Below the pieces are notes generated by a model that had not been told where the DNA came from, did no database searches, and was given only the letters and a program-made list of their open reading frames with translations. Shown piece by piece: positions 1-11,415 of a DNA stretch of 64,000 bases (the stretch's first letter is position 1; each line of letters starts with the position of its first letter). The stretch covers positions 20,072,644-20,136,643 of the forward strand of contig OX459099.1 in NCBI GenBank assembly GCA_949775045.1, read 5' to 3'. This DNA comes from Metridium senile (lineage: Eukaryota > Cnidaria > Anthozoa > Actiniaria > Metridiidae). The position numbers and the translations under genes were made by a program.

Positions 1-168
1 CCACATTTCTCTTTCATTTTCAGTGTCGGCACTAAGGTTGTATTTACGCTGAGGTGTCACCAAGGTGAAACATTGACCTTCACACTTGTGACCCGTTGTA
101 ATTCCTTCATGAACTTGAAACCCTTCCGCTAGAGATCCTACAAAGATCTCACCCTTTGCAAAAGCATC
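1..168 (-). CDS. ADAP1: ADAP exon 10 (PH2, partial at window edge)
   Basis: Encodes residues 293-348 ([13 protein letters not shown]...[10 protein letters not shown]...NEREMW), the PH2 strands and the start of its C-terminal helix with the conserved Trp as last complete codon. Acceptor atttag. The exon runs off the left edge. Confidence 0.9.
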
Positions 169-3100
169 CTAAATACCAAAAAGGCATGGGTTTTTGAAGT
201 GGTGAAACAAGAAGGATGGATTCAAATATAAACATGCTCTTTCAAATGTTTAACAGATGATGTGTTCATGTGTCACATCTATTGTGGCACTCTTTAAATT
301 GTAATTTTTTTGTTTTTCTTGTGGTTAGTTATTAATAAAAAATAAACATAAAAGAATGAACAAATGAATGAACAAATGAATGAACAAATAAATGAATATT
401 TTTCATTCATGCATTCATTTGTTCATTCACCTGTTAATTTATTTAATGTATGAATACACAAATAAATGAAAAGATCGATGAATGAACAAATGAAGTAATA
501 AATGAATAAAATTATGCATAAATAAACAAATGAATAAACTTATCAATGAGTTAATGAATGAACTGAGAAATGAAAAATTGAAGAAATAAATGAATAAATG
601 CAAGAATGAATGAACAGATGAATCGGACAAATGAATGAATGAACAGATGAATGAGAAAATTTATGAATGAACAAATAAAGATCTAAATGAATAAATACAT
701 GAATAAATGCATGAATGATAAGATATAAAAAAACAAATGAAGAAAAACAGATGAAGAAAAAATTATCGAATGAATGAATAAATGAGTGATTATATAAATA
801 GATTGATGACCAACCATTGGCTTCTCAAAGTAAAGTAGCCTTCTGTAATCTAATGTAAACCATCGTTTATTCCAGGGTTCTCTTTCCTGAAGAAGAAAAT
901 TAATAACTCCTAATAAATTTAAAATATCAATCATTTCTTGGTACATAGGTTTTGACATTTTGGATGCAAATGGTTTCAACTACGTTTTAATTATACAAAA
1001 CGACCAAATGTTTTGGGACAAATTGTCCATCTTCAGGGTCACAATGGAAAACGTTACAAGCGCATGCTAACTATTAAATTGTACATGTGATACTCATGCG
1101 CAAGCTATAAATTTAACCTGAAATCTAATATAATTCCAGTACACACTGCAAAAGTGTAATTTTGTTATTGTATTTGTATACTTTACAGAAAAAATTGTTG
1201 CATCATGAATAGCAAATTATCAATTCAAATTTGATTATCTTACATCAAATTATAATTGTTAAAAAACCTTGGTCACTTACCAGCATGCACAGCACGTACA
1301 CTCAGCCATTTTGTTATCTATTACAATGTGATTGGGTATTTATGCTCTAAATCATTTAGTGTTTTGTTTTATTTGTTTCTCATAATACTTCGGCTGACTG
1401 CATTGAATTAATCAAACAAAACTTTAAAATCAAAAAACAATGTACCATTATTTGCACCTACCAATTAACGGTTGCTACAAATAAAAAACATGTTCTGTTT
1501 GGACGTAAATTTCCAAAATTTGGCACAAAATTTGTATTGCATTAGTGTTGTCAAATATATAATATCATTTTGTATGGCTTCATAATAATGCAATCCTCTA
1601 AATAAATTCAATTTTTTGAGGTAAATTTTGCATATCATCTATTTTTTTTGCATCTGTTAAAGTATATAGATCAATGCAAGTGCAGTACATATCTATAAAT
1701 TTCTAGCTTCAAATTTATAGATTTTCACGAAAGTGGTTTACAAACATGCCAAGTTTGGGGTGCCAATCTTTGAAGTTTGACTGCGAGACAGAACATGGTT
1801 TTAATTTGTTGCAACCGTTAATGGGTAGATGCAAGCAACGGTAAAACATGCTGGTTATTGACAATAGGTCTTTACACCATGCAGTGTAATGTTCTTCTAC
1901 TCACCCTTGGTCCTGTTTTCTTGAGAAATCCTTCAATAGTAAAATCCCTTGATAGCAAGTCATTCACCTAAACATGAAAAAGGTTTATTAATTGAATTTG
2001 TATATAAACAGGTTCCCATTTAAATCTGTACTTTCCCATTTAAATCTGTACTTATGCAAATTGTGTTGATGTGTGCTTAACACACAGATCAACCAATCAG
2101 AGTATATTATTTCTGAAGTGAACTCCTTTGATTGGTTGATCTGTGTGTTATTAAAGCACACATCAACAAAAATTGCATAAGTACAGATTTAAATGGGAAC
2201 CTGTTAATAATAATTTATACACCGTATTGAAAAATGGCTACCAATTTGAATTACTATTGTTCTTGACTGGCTATAGCTTCTCACACATGTGCAAGTTTAT
2301 TGTGTTCCAACGTGAACAATAGGAGGTTGCATGAACACAAAGCTTGTCATGCAGTTAAGAGGAATATCGAGGCTGAGATTGTGGACGTGAACCATGAACA
2401 AGTCAATTGAAATAATAGCCCTATTTCATTATGACGTCACATCAAAACATTCTATTGTTCTAGTAACGCTAAGGATCATGGTCGCCAGTGGGGGACAGAT
2501 TCATAACAACAATACAACAATACACGATAAAATTGCATTTACAAGACGGTAGGAAAGAAATGACATCAAAATGCCATAAATATGAAAGTATAAACATAGA
2601 CACATAACATACATAAAAATTAGATAATTTGAAGCTCAATTTTCAAAGAAAAAGAAGATTTAGTTGAAATTACCATTGTTTTCGGCGATTCTATCCCCCA
2701 CTTAAACACATCATGACGTCATAATGAAATAGGTCAATTGAATAAAATATTTATACGGTACACGGTGAATAAATATTTAAATAACCACTATACCTGTTCA
2801 GCTTTAACATCAGGTTTGTTGAGCCCAAGAAGTTTATACTTGACACATCTTATTGCCATGTACCAGTCAACTATATCCTGGAAAAGTGATTTAAAATAAA
2901 TAAAAACTTTTTAATTTAAAATACATGGTAGGCTTTTATAAAGCTAGTATAGTTTTACAAGCTATATTGAAGATATGTAAATGACAAAACTGAAATCAGA
3001 AAGGCCTGTTTTGGTAGAAATCTGCAGTCTGTTGTTGAGTCTTGCCTACTCTAGTAGAGGGGCGCCTAAATGATCTTCAACGAAGATCGAGGAATCAATA

Positions 3101-6100
3101 TTATTATTATGATTTATTTTTTTTTAATGCCTTTAATTGGTAATAAACGTTCCTTAAAATTACAGAATAAATATACACTAATAACTAATATAAACTATTT
3201 CAACTGTTTACAAAGACTTTAAATTTATCAAAATGTGTAGGGAGGCGATTACATTTCTTTGCTATTTCGTATTCTATACGTTCATTTAGCTTGACATAAG
3301 CTTTGAAGCCGTGAATTGTTAAATTATTAAGTTTACCCCTGTTATTGTATACATATACTTTATACAACAAAAGGAGGAAGTCAACCAATATTTCATTTTC
3401 GTTCTGATTTGAGCCTAATAATAGTAATGTAAGTTCTAATTTTGGGAAATCAATCCCATATTCTTTTATCCAGATAGTTATATCCTCATACAATCTAGAG
3501 GAGATATTACAATATACAAATAAATGTTCTATCGTTTCTATTTCTATGTTACAATATGAACATAGTGGAGAGTCTATAATTTTAAACTTAAACAGATGCT
3601 TATTTACATACAAAATGTTCATTAAGAATCGGTAGTGAAACCACCTTAATTTAACATCAATTGTTATCCTGTGAATGTGAGTGAATATTTCATTCCAATT
3701 AATACTAATTTGTAGAACCTTTTCCCACCGCTTTACCGATGTAGGAGGAGAGGTGCTCTTTTCTATTAATTTGCTATATATATGTTTCGTGCTAATTTTA
3801 TCTATAGAGAGAGATCTATTAGATATCTCTATTTGCCTTTTCAGGATAGATTTCTTATAATTGTTCTCCCTATTTACTGTCAGTATACTCTTCCAATTTG
3901 CTGGGATAGATTTTATCAAGCCCATCCAAGTTAACCAATCCACATTGCTTAATCCTTTTTTTATTGCATACTCCCAACTGAATCCATTTTTAGGGTCCCA
4001 TAGGTCCCAAATCTGAAAAATATTCTTTGAAATAAAATAAATGAAAACTATCTGCTACAAACTCAATATGAATATTATTCCACAAAGATTGTCTTAAGAT
4101 TTGACAAGGTTCATTTATTTCTTTTGTGAAACTTAACTCCGACCAGACCTTTAACGCATTATAATAAAAACTTGGCATGCTTTTGGGTAGTTTTAAGAAT
4201 TTATTATTATTATTATTATTTGTGGGGCAGTGTATTTTTCTCATACACAGTCCTTACTACATTCTAACATTCTATGCACTCATTTCTCAACTGACATATT
4301 GATGTTTTGCGGAGGGAGGAAAATCAGATACTTGGAGAAAAACCCTTGTGGCATGAGAGAGGACAACACTTCAAACAAACTCTGTTCACTTGTCGCCTGA
4401 GCCGGGAATCAAACCTAGGACACAGTGGTTAAAGGCCAGCACTCTCACTGCTAGGCCACGTACACATCTATTTGATGTGATAAGTTTTAACATTATGTTT
4501 TAATCAGTGTTATATTAACAATATTGTAGAGGCCCTGTTATGGTAGGGGGGTCTTAATAATCCATAATCCTGATTGAAGTTTATAAATAATCTGTAATCC
4601 TAAATTGTAAATAATGATTTACCAAAAATAAATTACAAACGAGTAATCCTAAATCCTCAATTGGTCCTAAATGCTGCAAAAATAATCCATAATCCTTAAA
4701 CTTTTGGTTCAATAATCCATATCCTTGCTCTAAAAACTCCTAATAATCCATAATTCTAAAACCCTAACAGGGCCTCATTGTACTATGTCTATGAAAAGGG
4801 TGCTGATGGATAGGGGGAAAAGCATGGAAAACGATAACCTTAAAGAAACTAAGAAATATTGATACCCAAATTGCTGATCCCCCCTTCCCTCCTAAGAGAT
4901 ACAACAAGCATACCCCATAGTTTTATTCCCTGAGTCCCCAGGGCCCTCCAAGGAAGTAAAGTACCCTGATACGTAATATAAAGAAACTTTTTGTAACACT
5001 GTAAAAAATGTTGACTTTTAACTTTTTTTTTATGGTGTTACAAATTTCATTATATTAATGGTACATATTGTTTATATATATTATATATCAAACACAGACG
5101 CAGCCAGTAAAACTTACACTTCCTGAGTCGCAGTCAACAAAATAATTTCTTGTTTGTCCATTATGTAGAGAAGTAATTTGTAAACTATTTTGTTTGTTAG
5201 TTTTTTCTTCAGCAAACACCACATTTATCTCTGTTACTCTGAGAACTTCTTTTGGCTGCGCATCCTGTAAAAAATTATTTGGATATCAATAAGATCATGG
5301 TCATCAATGACATCATCATAATATTTCTTCTACAGATGGACAGTGATAATTATAGGTAACAGGTTCCAATTTAATGATATTTGCAAATTGTGTTGATGTG
5401 TGCTAAATACACAGATCAAACAATCAGAGTAGATTATTTCTAAGTGAACTTCTATGATTGGTTGATCTGTGTGTTTAGCACACATCAACAAAATTTGCAT
5501 AAGTACAGATTTAAATGGGAATGTACAGATTTAAATGGGAACCTGTTAGGTAATCTTTTCAGTGATAATATAAAAATATCAATAATAATTTAATTCTTAG
5601 CACACTACATCAATCCATGCAGTTCTCTTAGATTAATATGGACAATATTATTAAGTAATGAATAGGAAATATAAAAGATTATAATAACACGTGACTATAG
5701 GAAATAATGATGATAAGAATAGTATTTATATAGCGGAAAACCTACAGTAGGAATGTCACAGTCTTGAGTTTCAATTTGAATGACTCAGTGGAAAAGTGAT
5801 TATATAATTATTGAAATGTGGAGGACTTTTCAGACTGTTGTAAACCAGCTGCAGCGTATAACCTATTATGACGGAGTTTGATTATATATATACATAGTTA
5901 ATGCTTCTGAGATCTGACTGTTGTACCAGGAGACAATTAATCCCCTACTCTTTGCAAACAGCACAACACAAAAACATTTCTGGACCCTAATGGGATTTAA
6001 ACTTTGCAGTACCCGGCCAGCTAGTGTATTATTGATCTAGTACCAACTAGATACAAACTATGATAACTTTCTGTATTAAAACTGAGATAACTTTTTGTAT

Positions 6101-9100
6101 TATTGTGTCCTCAATTATAGCTGGTGCCATTAGGCGCTAGAACCACTAGACACTTTTATAAAGTTTTGTATTTATGTATGTAAATAGTATCATTTCCAAT
6201 AGGGCCTTTTATGATATGCATGAACAGACAATGACTCACAGTTTCTTTGATGAAATAAGACAGTGCATTATCTTTCTCAGAAAGAATAAACAATCTCTCA
6301 TTCCAATTGTTATCACTTTTCAATTTCTTCTTGAGTTTTCCTACTTTTGTTCCATCTGCAACATCAAAAATGACACGATATTATCCTGTCAATAATTGCC
6401 AGAGGGGGAGCCTGAGTAAGGGAGGGCTGGAAAAAAATCAACAAAAATTTGCTAAAAACTGCAACTGCTATCACTCACTGATTTGTAAAACTGCAAAAAA
6501 GCAGCAAAACTGCACCAAAAATAATGTGAAACCGCATATCACAGCAAACCCTTACAGCCCCCCCCCCCCCCCCCTCCCTCTTGCCAATAATTATGTTGAT
6601 AATTTGTGTGGTTGTAGACTTTAATGATGAAAATTATAATAAAAAACTAGAAAACCTGTGCATATATGCTGTGTGAGCTTTTAGAATTTATAATAATTTG
6701 TATTCTTTTTTTTGAAATAATCACTTACGTATTTATACTAATAATTAATAAATGGTTCATAAGTAGTTTGCCTCCATTGTGTTATGGATGCACGCAGGAG
6801 GTTGCTAAGCACGAAAGATGAGTTGCATGACGCGAAGCTGAGTGCAACTCTAGCTTCTTGAGTGCTTAGGCAACCTCCCACGTGCATCCATAACACGATG
6901 GACGCACAACTACTTATGAACCATTTCTTTTATAACATAGACAAAACGTTATCATAATTTAAAACTGTCTATTTGTCTAAAACTGTGGTTGGGCAATTTT
7001 TTTTTGCACGATATTGTTTTCCCACTCTAAGTATGTGCACAAATGTTTTTTCTCATCTTGCACGATCTTTTTTTTCAGAATATTTGTTGTGCTCGAATTT
7101 TTTTTTTCTCTTTAAGGCTGTGCTCAAATTTTTTTTTGGTATTTGCCCAACCCACCCCCCCCCCCTCCCCCCCCCCAAAAAAAATTCTAATGGTTCATCC
7201 CTAATTATCTGAAGCATCAGGCACAGTGATTTTGATGAATAATTACCTCGACTCTTTTATGGAATTCGCCTTGCCTTATAAATACTAAATAAAATACCTT
7301 CAGACAACCCATAAGTGGGTACTTGTGCTCCATCTATGAATTCTTTCCTCTCATACTTGGCTCGTATCCACTGTTCACGTAAAACACTGCAGAAAGATGT
7401 ACAATGTAGTTATATAATTACATCAGGTCTCATTACTCTGTGAACTCATTGTGTATGATTATGCCATCCGTGAATATTAAGCAATTAATGTAATTGCAAT
7501 TAAAGAGGCCCGAAAAACATTTTGGGACTTCAACATGATTTGAACCCATGACCATTGCAGAAAGTTCTACCGACTGAGCTATGAAGCCACATGTTGGTAG
7601 GAGCTAGCTAGCTCTACCAACTGAGCTATGAAGCCACATATGTCGGTAGGAGCTAGCTAGCTCTACCAACTGCCACATATGTCGGTAGGAGCTAGCTAGG
7701 TCATTTTGTTAAGTTCATTCAGCCACAGAGTACAATATATGTAGGTCTGATCTGCAGTTATTAAATTGTGTATGAGTTTGATCATCTCGTTAATAACATG
7801 CAGCACGCCCAGCCCAGAGAACTCAATTCAATTCAATGGCTTGTTTTTTTCATTACTGCCAAAATATGTGAGCATATAGTGTTTAAAAAGTGTTGGTATT
7901 GTGATGCAAATTTGCCAACCATTTTCACAATAGATTTCTTTGTTCTAATAACAATGGTTGGTTGGCAAAACCATTTAACAAAATACGTCACTGTACACAC
8001 TATCACAAGAACAGACTAAGGGACCATTCATTATTTATAGGGGAAGGGGGGGGGGGGTGATTAATTAGCAAAGGCACCTTCTTTTTAGGGGACCCTCTAC
8101 AATAAACATACTTTTTTTGATGACTCCCCCCCTTATCCTTATCCTTTTCAATCTTGACCCCCCATTTCAGGCTTAGAAAAGTTTCAAATCCCCCCATTTT
8201 ATCCCTCATTCCCCCCCTCCCATAAATAATGAGCAGTCCCTAAAAGAAAAGCCATACCAAAGTCAGTATGGGGACCAAGCAAATGTTATTTGGGAAAATT
8301 TGGTGCCAAAACTATATTCCATTGTTTTGAAGTTATTTACAGCGCGACGCACCTTACCGTGGCCACCTTATTAAAGTTTTGTACAAGTTAACCAATCAGA
8401 AAGCGTGAAGTTGACCGTAATATAAAAGACACGCCAAGTGACAAATGATAAACACTTTGAAATGTTCAAAGCGAAGACAAGAGTGAAGTTTATAAGTGGC
8501 TAAAAAACCTCTCAGGATGTTTAAATTTGAAAAGGTGTAGCAAACAATTTGAAAAGTGAAACTTTTGAACGCTAAGCTAACTTGTACAAAACTTAAATTG
8601 GGTGGCCACGGTAAGGTGCTGTAATATTAATACCTCAATGGATTGATTGTATACAAAATATTGATTATAAACTCACTGTGGATCTGTAAATGTTGGTTTC
8701 CTGTACCAAACAGGCACATTCTTTGCCCAATGTGAATTAGCCTTGACGTTGCCATTGTTAAGCATACACTACAAGAAATAATGAATACCTTAAATGAATG
8801 GAGTAATGGATAGAAACGATGGGCAATATAATGAAATTTTGTAACATTTGTAAAACAATATTAGCTCACAGTCAACGCACTTCAGGCATGAACACATTTT
8901 GAGAGATTATTTGAATATTGAAAATGAATATTCGATCAGATTCAAAATGATGATTCAATCATTCAAAATGAAATTTTTATTATTCAAAATAAATATTCCA
9001 GAACAGTTGAAAATTAATATTCCAATAATAATAATCCTTCCCATCCCCCTCCTTGAAAGTAAATTCTGGATCCTCCATTGGAATGGATGAATGGATGGAT

Positions 9101-10471
9101 AGACGGATGAATAAATGCCTGAATAAATGAACAAATTGATTGGTAAATGATGCATGAATTGAGGCTTAGCTGGTGCAAATGCGCCTTTTAATTTTGTCAA
9201 ATAGTACAGCGGCAATACATAACGCGAAACTGGAGTATTCCACAGAGCCTGTCATTTTTGTATAGCAATCAGCATTGCTCTACTTTTTGCAATGGAACAC
9301 AGCAATTTGCAGCGCCACATTTTCCCAGGCGGGTGACTCCCTTAGAAAATGGGGTGCTCGGCGTACCTTTTAGGGTCGAAAATAAGAAACCTTTGCGTCC
9401 CTTTTAGGGTCTCGAACTGGCACCGTACCTTTTAAGGGTCAGTTTTAGAACTTAAGATTATACATATTGAAAATTGTTTGAATGTGGTCGTACCTTTTAG
9501 GGTCTGAAAACAGTATCTGAGTTAATTTATGTGTGCCTTTTAGGGTCATTTTCAAAACCACCCATCAAGCACCCCTATCCATTTTTGAAGGGAGTCCCCC
9601 CCCCCCCCCCCCCCCGGGCACATTTTCAAGCATTGCAAGAGAAGTTAATTGCTGATAATAATAGCACGATGTCACAGCGCCTTAATGGCCGACATGAAAT
9701 TCGAGGAGTGATATGGCAGCTCAGATCTCAACTATGCGGGAAGATTGAGATTTATATATATGCACACACGCATTCTCGAGCATATTGAGTTTAAAAATTA
9801 CAACTTTTTACATAAAAGAACAACTAGGATTATAATCCATTGCCAACGCAAAGTGTCTGTCTGAGAATAAATAGTTAAATTTATAATTACTTTAATTAGC
9901 ACGACATTTTTCGACCAACTCTGTGTTTGAATTCTGTACAAATAGTTGAAACTTCCTCATCCGAAACACGCAAAGAATTTTACTGATTTTATTTCCGACG
10001 TATGTTTTCTTTCTTTCAGTGATTTTTACCGTCTTTTCTTTGATTGATTGAGCTCGGGGGAATCTAAAACGCGTGTTTTGGCTCAGATAATTAGTGATTT
10101 CAGCGCGTGAGTTGTGTGTGTATAATGACAAGATAGAATGATCAATTAGTTTAGTTCTCACCTGGTACTTTTCATCGTTCCATGTATCCAACCTCAAAGA
10201 TTTCACAACAGACATATGTGCTCCAAGGTTTCTGTGAACGCCACTACAGGTAATGCAAATAAAGATTCCTTTGGTTGACGAAGCCCATTCTGGGTCTATA
10301 TTAAAACGAACCGGAAAGGCGAACAGATAATCATTCAATTCAAGCTAATACAATGTTTCACATTGTATTAAGATCACCAAATTACTACTCACGTTTTGCC
10401 CCGCAGTCAGCACATCGATCATTGCCTGGTTGTCTCGCTAGCTCTAGCACTGCGGTTCTGATTTTCTCCAT
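1..10471 (-). CDS. ADAP1: ADAP / centaurin-alpha (Arf GAP with dual PH domains), 10 exons, 3' end off window
   Basis: Arf GTPase-activating protein that binds phosphoinositides and acts at the plasma membrane and endosomes (family knowledge). Exons, in coding order: 10393-10471, 10162-10295, 8677-8768, 7298-7386, 6240-6355, 5118-5264, 2794-2877, 1905-1967, 815-886, 1-168. All junctions are GT/AG and phases join without a break: 1044 nt, 348 codons. The ATG at 10471 has G at -3 and +4. Residues 20-43 form the Arf GAP zinc finger with the exact C-x2-C-x16-C-x2-C spacing, followed by Arg48 (HRNLG), the catalytic arginine position. PH1 spans about 132-245 and PH2 starts near 258 ([15 protein letters not shown]). 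Exon-by-exon order matches vertebrate ADAP1/2, about 374 aa, so roughly 30 residues are missing at the left edge. I cannot say which vertebrate paralogue it is closer to; an invertebrate single-copy ADAP is likely. Confidence 0.93.
355..790. repeat. Degenerate AATGAATGAACA simple repeat
   Basis: Over 400 bases of imperfect tetra/dodecamer repeats of the type aatgaatgaacaaatg in the last ADAP intron. Open frames here (F/I/L/H-rich) are repeat artefacts. A short related patch lies at 9075-9135. Confidence 0.85.
815..886 (-). CDS. ADAP1: ADAP exon 9 (PH2)
   Basis: Exactly 24 codons, residues 269-292 ([20 protein letters not shown]...). Acceptor ttcttcag. The donor is gttggt, weaker than every other donor in the gene, but the next exon continues the PH2 alignment directly. 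Confidence 0.87.
887..1904. other. ADAP intron 8, nothing recognised
   Basis: AT-rich intronic DNA without open frames of note. I see no foldback with clear ends, only scattered A/T runs. Confidence 0.6.
1905..1967 (-). CDS. ADAP1: ADAP exon 8 (PH1/PH2 linker)
   Basis: Exactly 21 codons, residues 248-268, ending [13 protein letters not shown], the first strand of PH2. Acceptor atgtttag, donor gtgagt. Confidence 0.88.
2008..2204. mobile_element. Foldback MITE (ACAGGTTCCC termini), TAA target duplication
   Basis: Long terminal inverted repeats beginning ACAGGTTCCCATTTAAATC enclose a short loop. TAA stands directly outside both ends (2005-2007, 2205-2207), as in PIF/Harbinger-type insertions. 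A second copy lies at 5359-5546. Within the left arm the string CCCATTTAAATCTGTACTT is duplicated. No coding capacity. Confidence 0.8.
2419..2733. mobile_element. MITE with CCTATTTCATTATGACGTCA inverted ends
   Basis: The 20-base terminus at 2419-2438 is repeated in reverse complement up to 2733. About 315 bp, no open frame. It lies in an ADAP intron. Superfamily not assignable; no clean target duplication seen. Confidence 0.7.
2794..2877 (-). CDS. ADAP1: ADAP exon 7 (C-terminal helix of PH1)
   Basis: Exactly 28 codons, residues 220-247: [18 protein letters not shown], the PH-domain helix with its invariant tryptophan. Acceptor ttttccag, donor gtatag. Confidence 0.9.
3115..4244 (-). mobile_element. 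5'-truncated non-LTR retrotransposon (LINE), C-terminal ORF2 part
   Basis: A minus-strand frame reads through 4244-3200 except for one stop near 3990. It has the end-of-reverse-transcriptase layout: KVWSEL...QSLWNN, then [17 protein letters not shown] and the zf-RVT-like C-x2-C...H-x4-C signature (CSYCN...IEHLFVYC). The catalytic RT motif and endonuclease are absent, so it is a dead 5'-truncated copy inside an ADAP intron. An in-frame (AAT)n run encodes six Asn near its left part. An L1/Tx1-like or CR1-like affinity is possible; I cannot decide. Confidence 0.82.
4250..4470 (-). mobile_element. tRNA-derived SINE, minus strand
   Basis: Read on the minus strand, the head is tRNA-like: A-box TGGCCTAGCAGTGAGAG and B-box GGTTTGATTCC at normal spacing, followed by a non-tRNA body (TTTTTCTCC...TTCCTCCCTCCGCAAAA). 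The same body is in the SINE at 36881-37141. It abuts the LINE fragment. Confidence 0.8.
4529..4776. mobile_element. MITE with GAGGCCCTGTTA ends and 6-bp duplication ATTGTA
   Basis: GAGGCCCTGTTA at 4529 and TAACAGGGCCTC ending 4776. ATTGTA precedes (4523-4528) and follows (4777-4782) the element. The interior is built from short repeats of 'aataatccataatcct'. Confidence 0.75.
5118..5264 (-). CDS. ADAP1: ADAP exon 6 (middle of PH1)
   Basis: Exactly 49 codons, residues 171-219 ([18 protein letters not shown]...[11 protein letters not shown]). Acceptor ttttacag, donor gtaagt; phase 0 at both ends. Confidence 0.9.
5359..5546. mobile_element. Second copy of the ACAGGTTCC foldback MITE
   Basis: Same termini and inner palindrome (TGTTGATGTGTGCT) as the element at 2008-2204, with a damaged left end and a duplicated right terminal segment. 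Flanked by TAGGTA on both sides. Confidence 0.75.
5547..6239. other. ADAP intron 5, nothing recognised
   Basis: Unique AT-rich intron sequence. No inverted ends, RNA gene or further exon seen. Confidence 0.55.
6240..6355 (-). CDS. ADAP1: ADAP exon 5 (start of PH1)
   Basis: Encodes residues 132-170: [18 protein letters not shown]... then SYFIKE, the first three beta strands of the first PH domain. Acceptor gttgcag, donor gtgagt. The basic KLKKKLK run sits where PH domains contact inositol phosphates. Confidence 0.88.
6750..6926. mobile_element. Foldback MITE, AAATGGTTCATAAGTAGTT ends
   Basis: Nearly the whole 177 bp folds on itself; the arms meet in the middle at a GC-richer region around 6800-6860. 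Intronic, non-coding. Confidence 0.75.
7298..7386 (-). CDS. ADAP1: ADAP exon 4 (Arf GAP/PH1 linker)
   Basis: Encodes [18 protein letters not shown], a strongly conserved ADAP stretch. Acceptor tttctgcag, donor gtattt. Phase 2 in, phase 1 out, agreeing with both neighbours. Confidence 0.92.
7505..7700 (-). mobile_element. tRNA-like SINE head with tandemly repeated A-box
   Basis: On the minus strand: CATAGCTCAGTCGGTAGAAC (A-box) and GGTTCAAATCA (B-box) give an intact tRNA-like promoter, but the CATAGCTCAGTTGGTAGAGC segment is repeated upstream with 'ctagctagctcctacc' spacers. The acceptor stem cannot close, so this is a SINE or tRNA relic rather than a functional tRNA gene. Confidence 0.65.
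8020..8240. mobile_element. Harbinger-like MITE with GGGAC ends and poly-G/poly-C arms, TAA duplication
   Basis: Ends GGGACCATTCATTATTTA and TAAATAATGAGCAGTCCC, each next to TAA (8017-8019; 8241-8243). A run of G inside the left arm pairs with C runs in the right arm. The minus-strand open frame inside is a by-product. Confidence 0.78.
8340..8621. mobile_element. TA-flanked foldback MITE (CAG..ACCTTACCGTGGCCACC)
   Basis: CAGCGCGACGCACCTTACCG at the left pairs with CGGTAAGGTGCTG at the right, except for six extra left bases. TA on both sides fits Tc1/mariner-type insertion. Inner arm TTTTGTACAAGTTA also repeats inverted. Confidence 0.75.
8677..8768 (-). CDS. ADAP1: ADAP exon 3 (end of Arf GAP domain)
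   Basis: Encodes residues 72-101 and two bases of codon 102 ([11 protein letters not shown]...VWYRKPT). Acceptor cttgtag, donor gtgagt. It matches the NGN...P-Y-R-P segment of the family. Confidence 0.88.
9330..9617. mobile_element. TTTTAGGGT-type inverted-repeat element with terminal poly-C
   Basis: Left end GGGTGACTCCCTTAGAAAATGG and right end CCATTTTTGAAGGGAGTCCC followed by an expanded C run. The interior has five copies of 'accttttagggtc' at roughly 40-60 base spacing. Same family as the elements at 19470, 36288, 42719, 48238 and 54011. Confidence 0.7.
10162..10295 (-). CDS. ADAP1: ADAP exon 2 (Arf GAP core)
   Basis: Encodes residues 27-71 with [17 protein letters not shown] and the arginine finger in HRNLG. 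The acceptor is aatatag after a short T-rich stretch; the donor is gtgaga. The longer minus-strand reading past 10162 is intron read-through, not coding. Confidence 0.93.
10393..10471 (-). CDS. ADAP1: ADAP exon 1 (start, first half of Arf GAP zinc finger)
   Basis: Encodes residues 1-26 plus one base; contains RCADCGAK with Cys20 and Cys23. Donor gtgagt follows directly. The start is fixed by similarity to the ADAP N-terminus (leucine-rich helix then [12 protein letters not shown]). Confidence 0.9.
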
Positions 10472-11180
10472 CGCGAATGCCAACGTTCAACTCGTAAGCC
10501 GATCTGTTTCATTTGTTGTCGTTTTATCGAAGACTTCATCGGAGACCGAACCCAGTCTTCCGCGGCTGGGTGATAGAGCCCTAGTCCATGGGAGGGGACG
10601 GAAGGGACCATTTGAGGTGGGTTCAGGCTACAAATGTAAAAAAAACATTGGCATAAAATGCATCGAGGGAGCATATAAAAAACGTATCGTCCAACACTTG
10701 AAGGCGGAAAAAAATATCGGGTAAAGTTAGAATTGGCCCACCCCTCCCCCCATCAATTAGCAGGCATGCCTTCACGTGACGTCATCAAAATACAAACTTT
10801 TAACTATGGGCTCCATGAAGTTGTACTTTCGATATCGTTTACAGTACCCGTGAGCGAGTCTCTGTACCAAATTTTATTGATTTACTGCCTTTATTCAAGC
10901 GATATTGGTGAAGTAATTTAAGTCACGCAACACTTGTCACGCGTTTGAAGGAATGAATGAAATTTGTGCAATATTTCTATTTGTATCGCAGAAAAGATCT
11001 GGTAAATGATATAATCAACACAACCGGGAATGCTTTTGCCATAAATTTCTTAAAAAATCTTTACTAATAACTTCACTATAACTCTGCCAATATTCATTCT
11101 TCCGACCTCATATTTTCTAGCACTGCTAATATAAATAAAGTATGTGCCTCATGAATCAAGTGATTGTTTACCAGTTTAAA
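10472..11180. other. Upstream of ADAP, no gene seen
   Basis: Holds the presumed ADAP promoter and 5'UTR (just above 10471). Short open frames on both strands have no recognisable product. No TATA box placed. Confidence 0.5.
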
Positions 11181-11415
11181 CACAGGCAGCCCACTATGCC
11201 GAGCGAAATACATATTGAGCGCGCGGGTGGGGTTTTTGTGGTGTGTTTGTTTGAAAGCTCGCCGATGGGATTCCTGTGGCTTTTTGAAAGCAAACCCGCG
11301 CGCTCAATGATCCTAACAAAAGATATTTATTCCAATATGGCGCTCGGCGCGCGGTTAAAAATAACTTTATTGTCATTAAAAAAAATCCTCAGATAGAATA
11401 GTTGGGCTGCCTGTG
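11181..11415. mobile_element. MITE with CACAGGCAGCCCA ends
   Basis: CACAGGCAGCCCACTAT at the left and ATAGTTGGGCTGCCTGTG at the right. Inside, TGAGCGCGCGGGT and ACCCGCGCGCTCA form a second, GC-rich stem. Both open frames reported here fall inside this element. Confidence 0.72.

Noticed and set aside
6388..6595. Possible MITE with AATAATTGCCAGAGG / CCTCTTGCCAATAATT ends
   Set aside because: The inverted match is short and imperfect, and the middle is low-complexity, so I did not list it as an element.
10353..10724. Plus-strand open frame of 123 codons opposite ADAP exon 1
   Set aside because: It overlaps the ADAP first exon and promoter on the opposite strand and has no recognisable domain.
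11142..11396. 84-codon plus-strand frame
   Set aside because: It falls within the inverted-repeat element 11181-11415 and has no conserved features.
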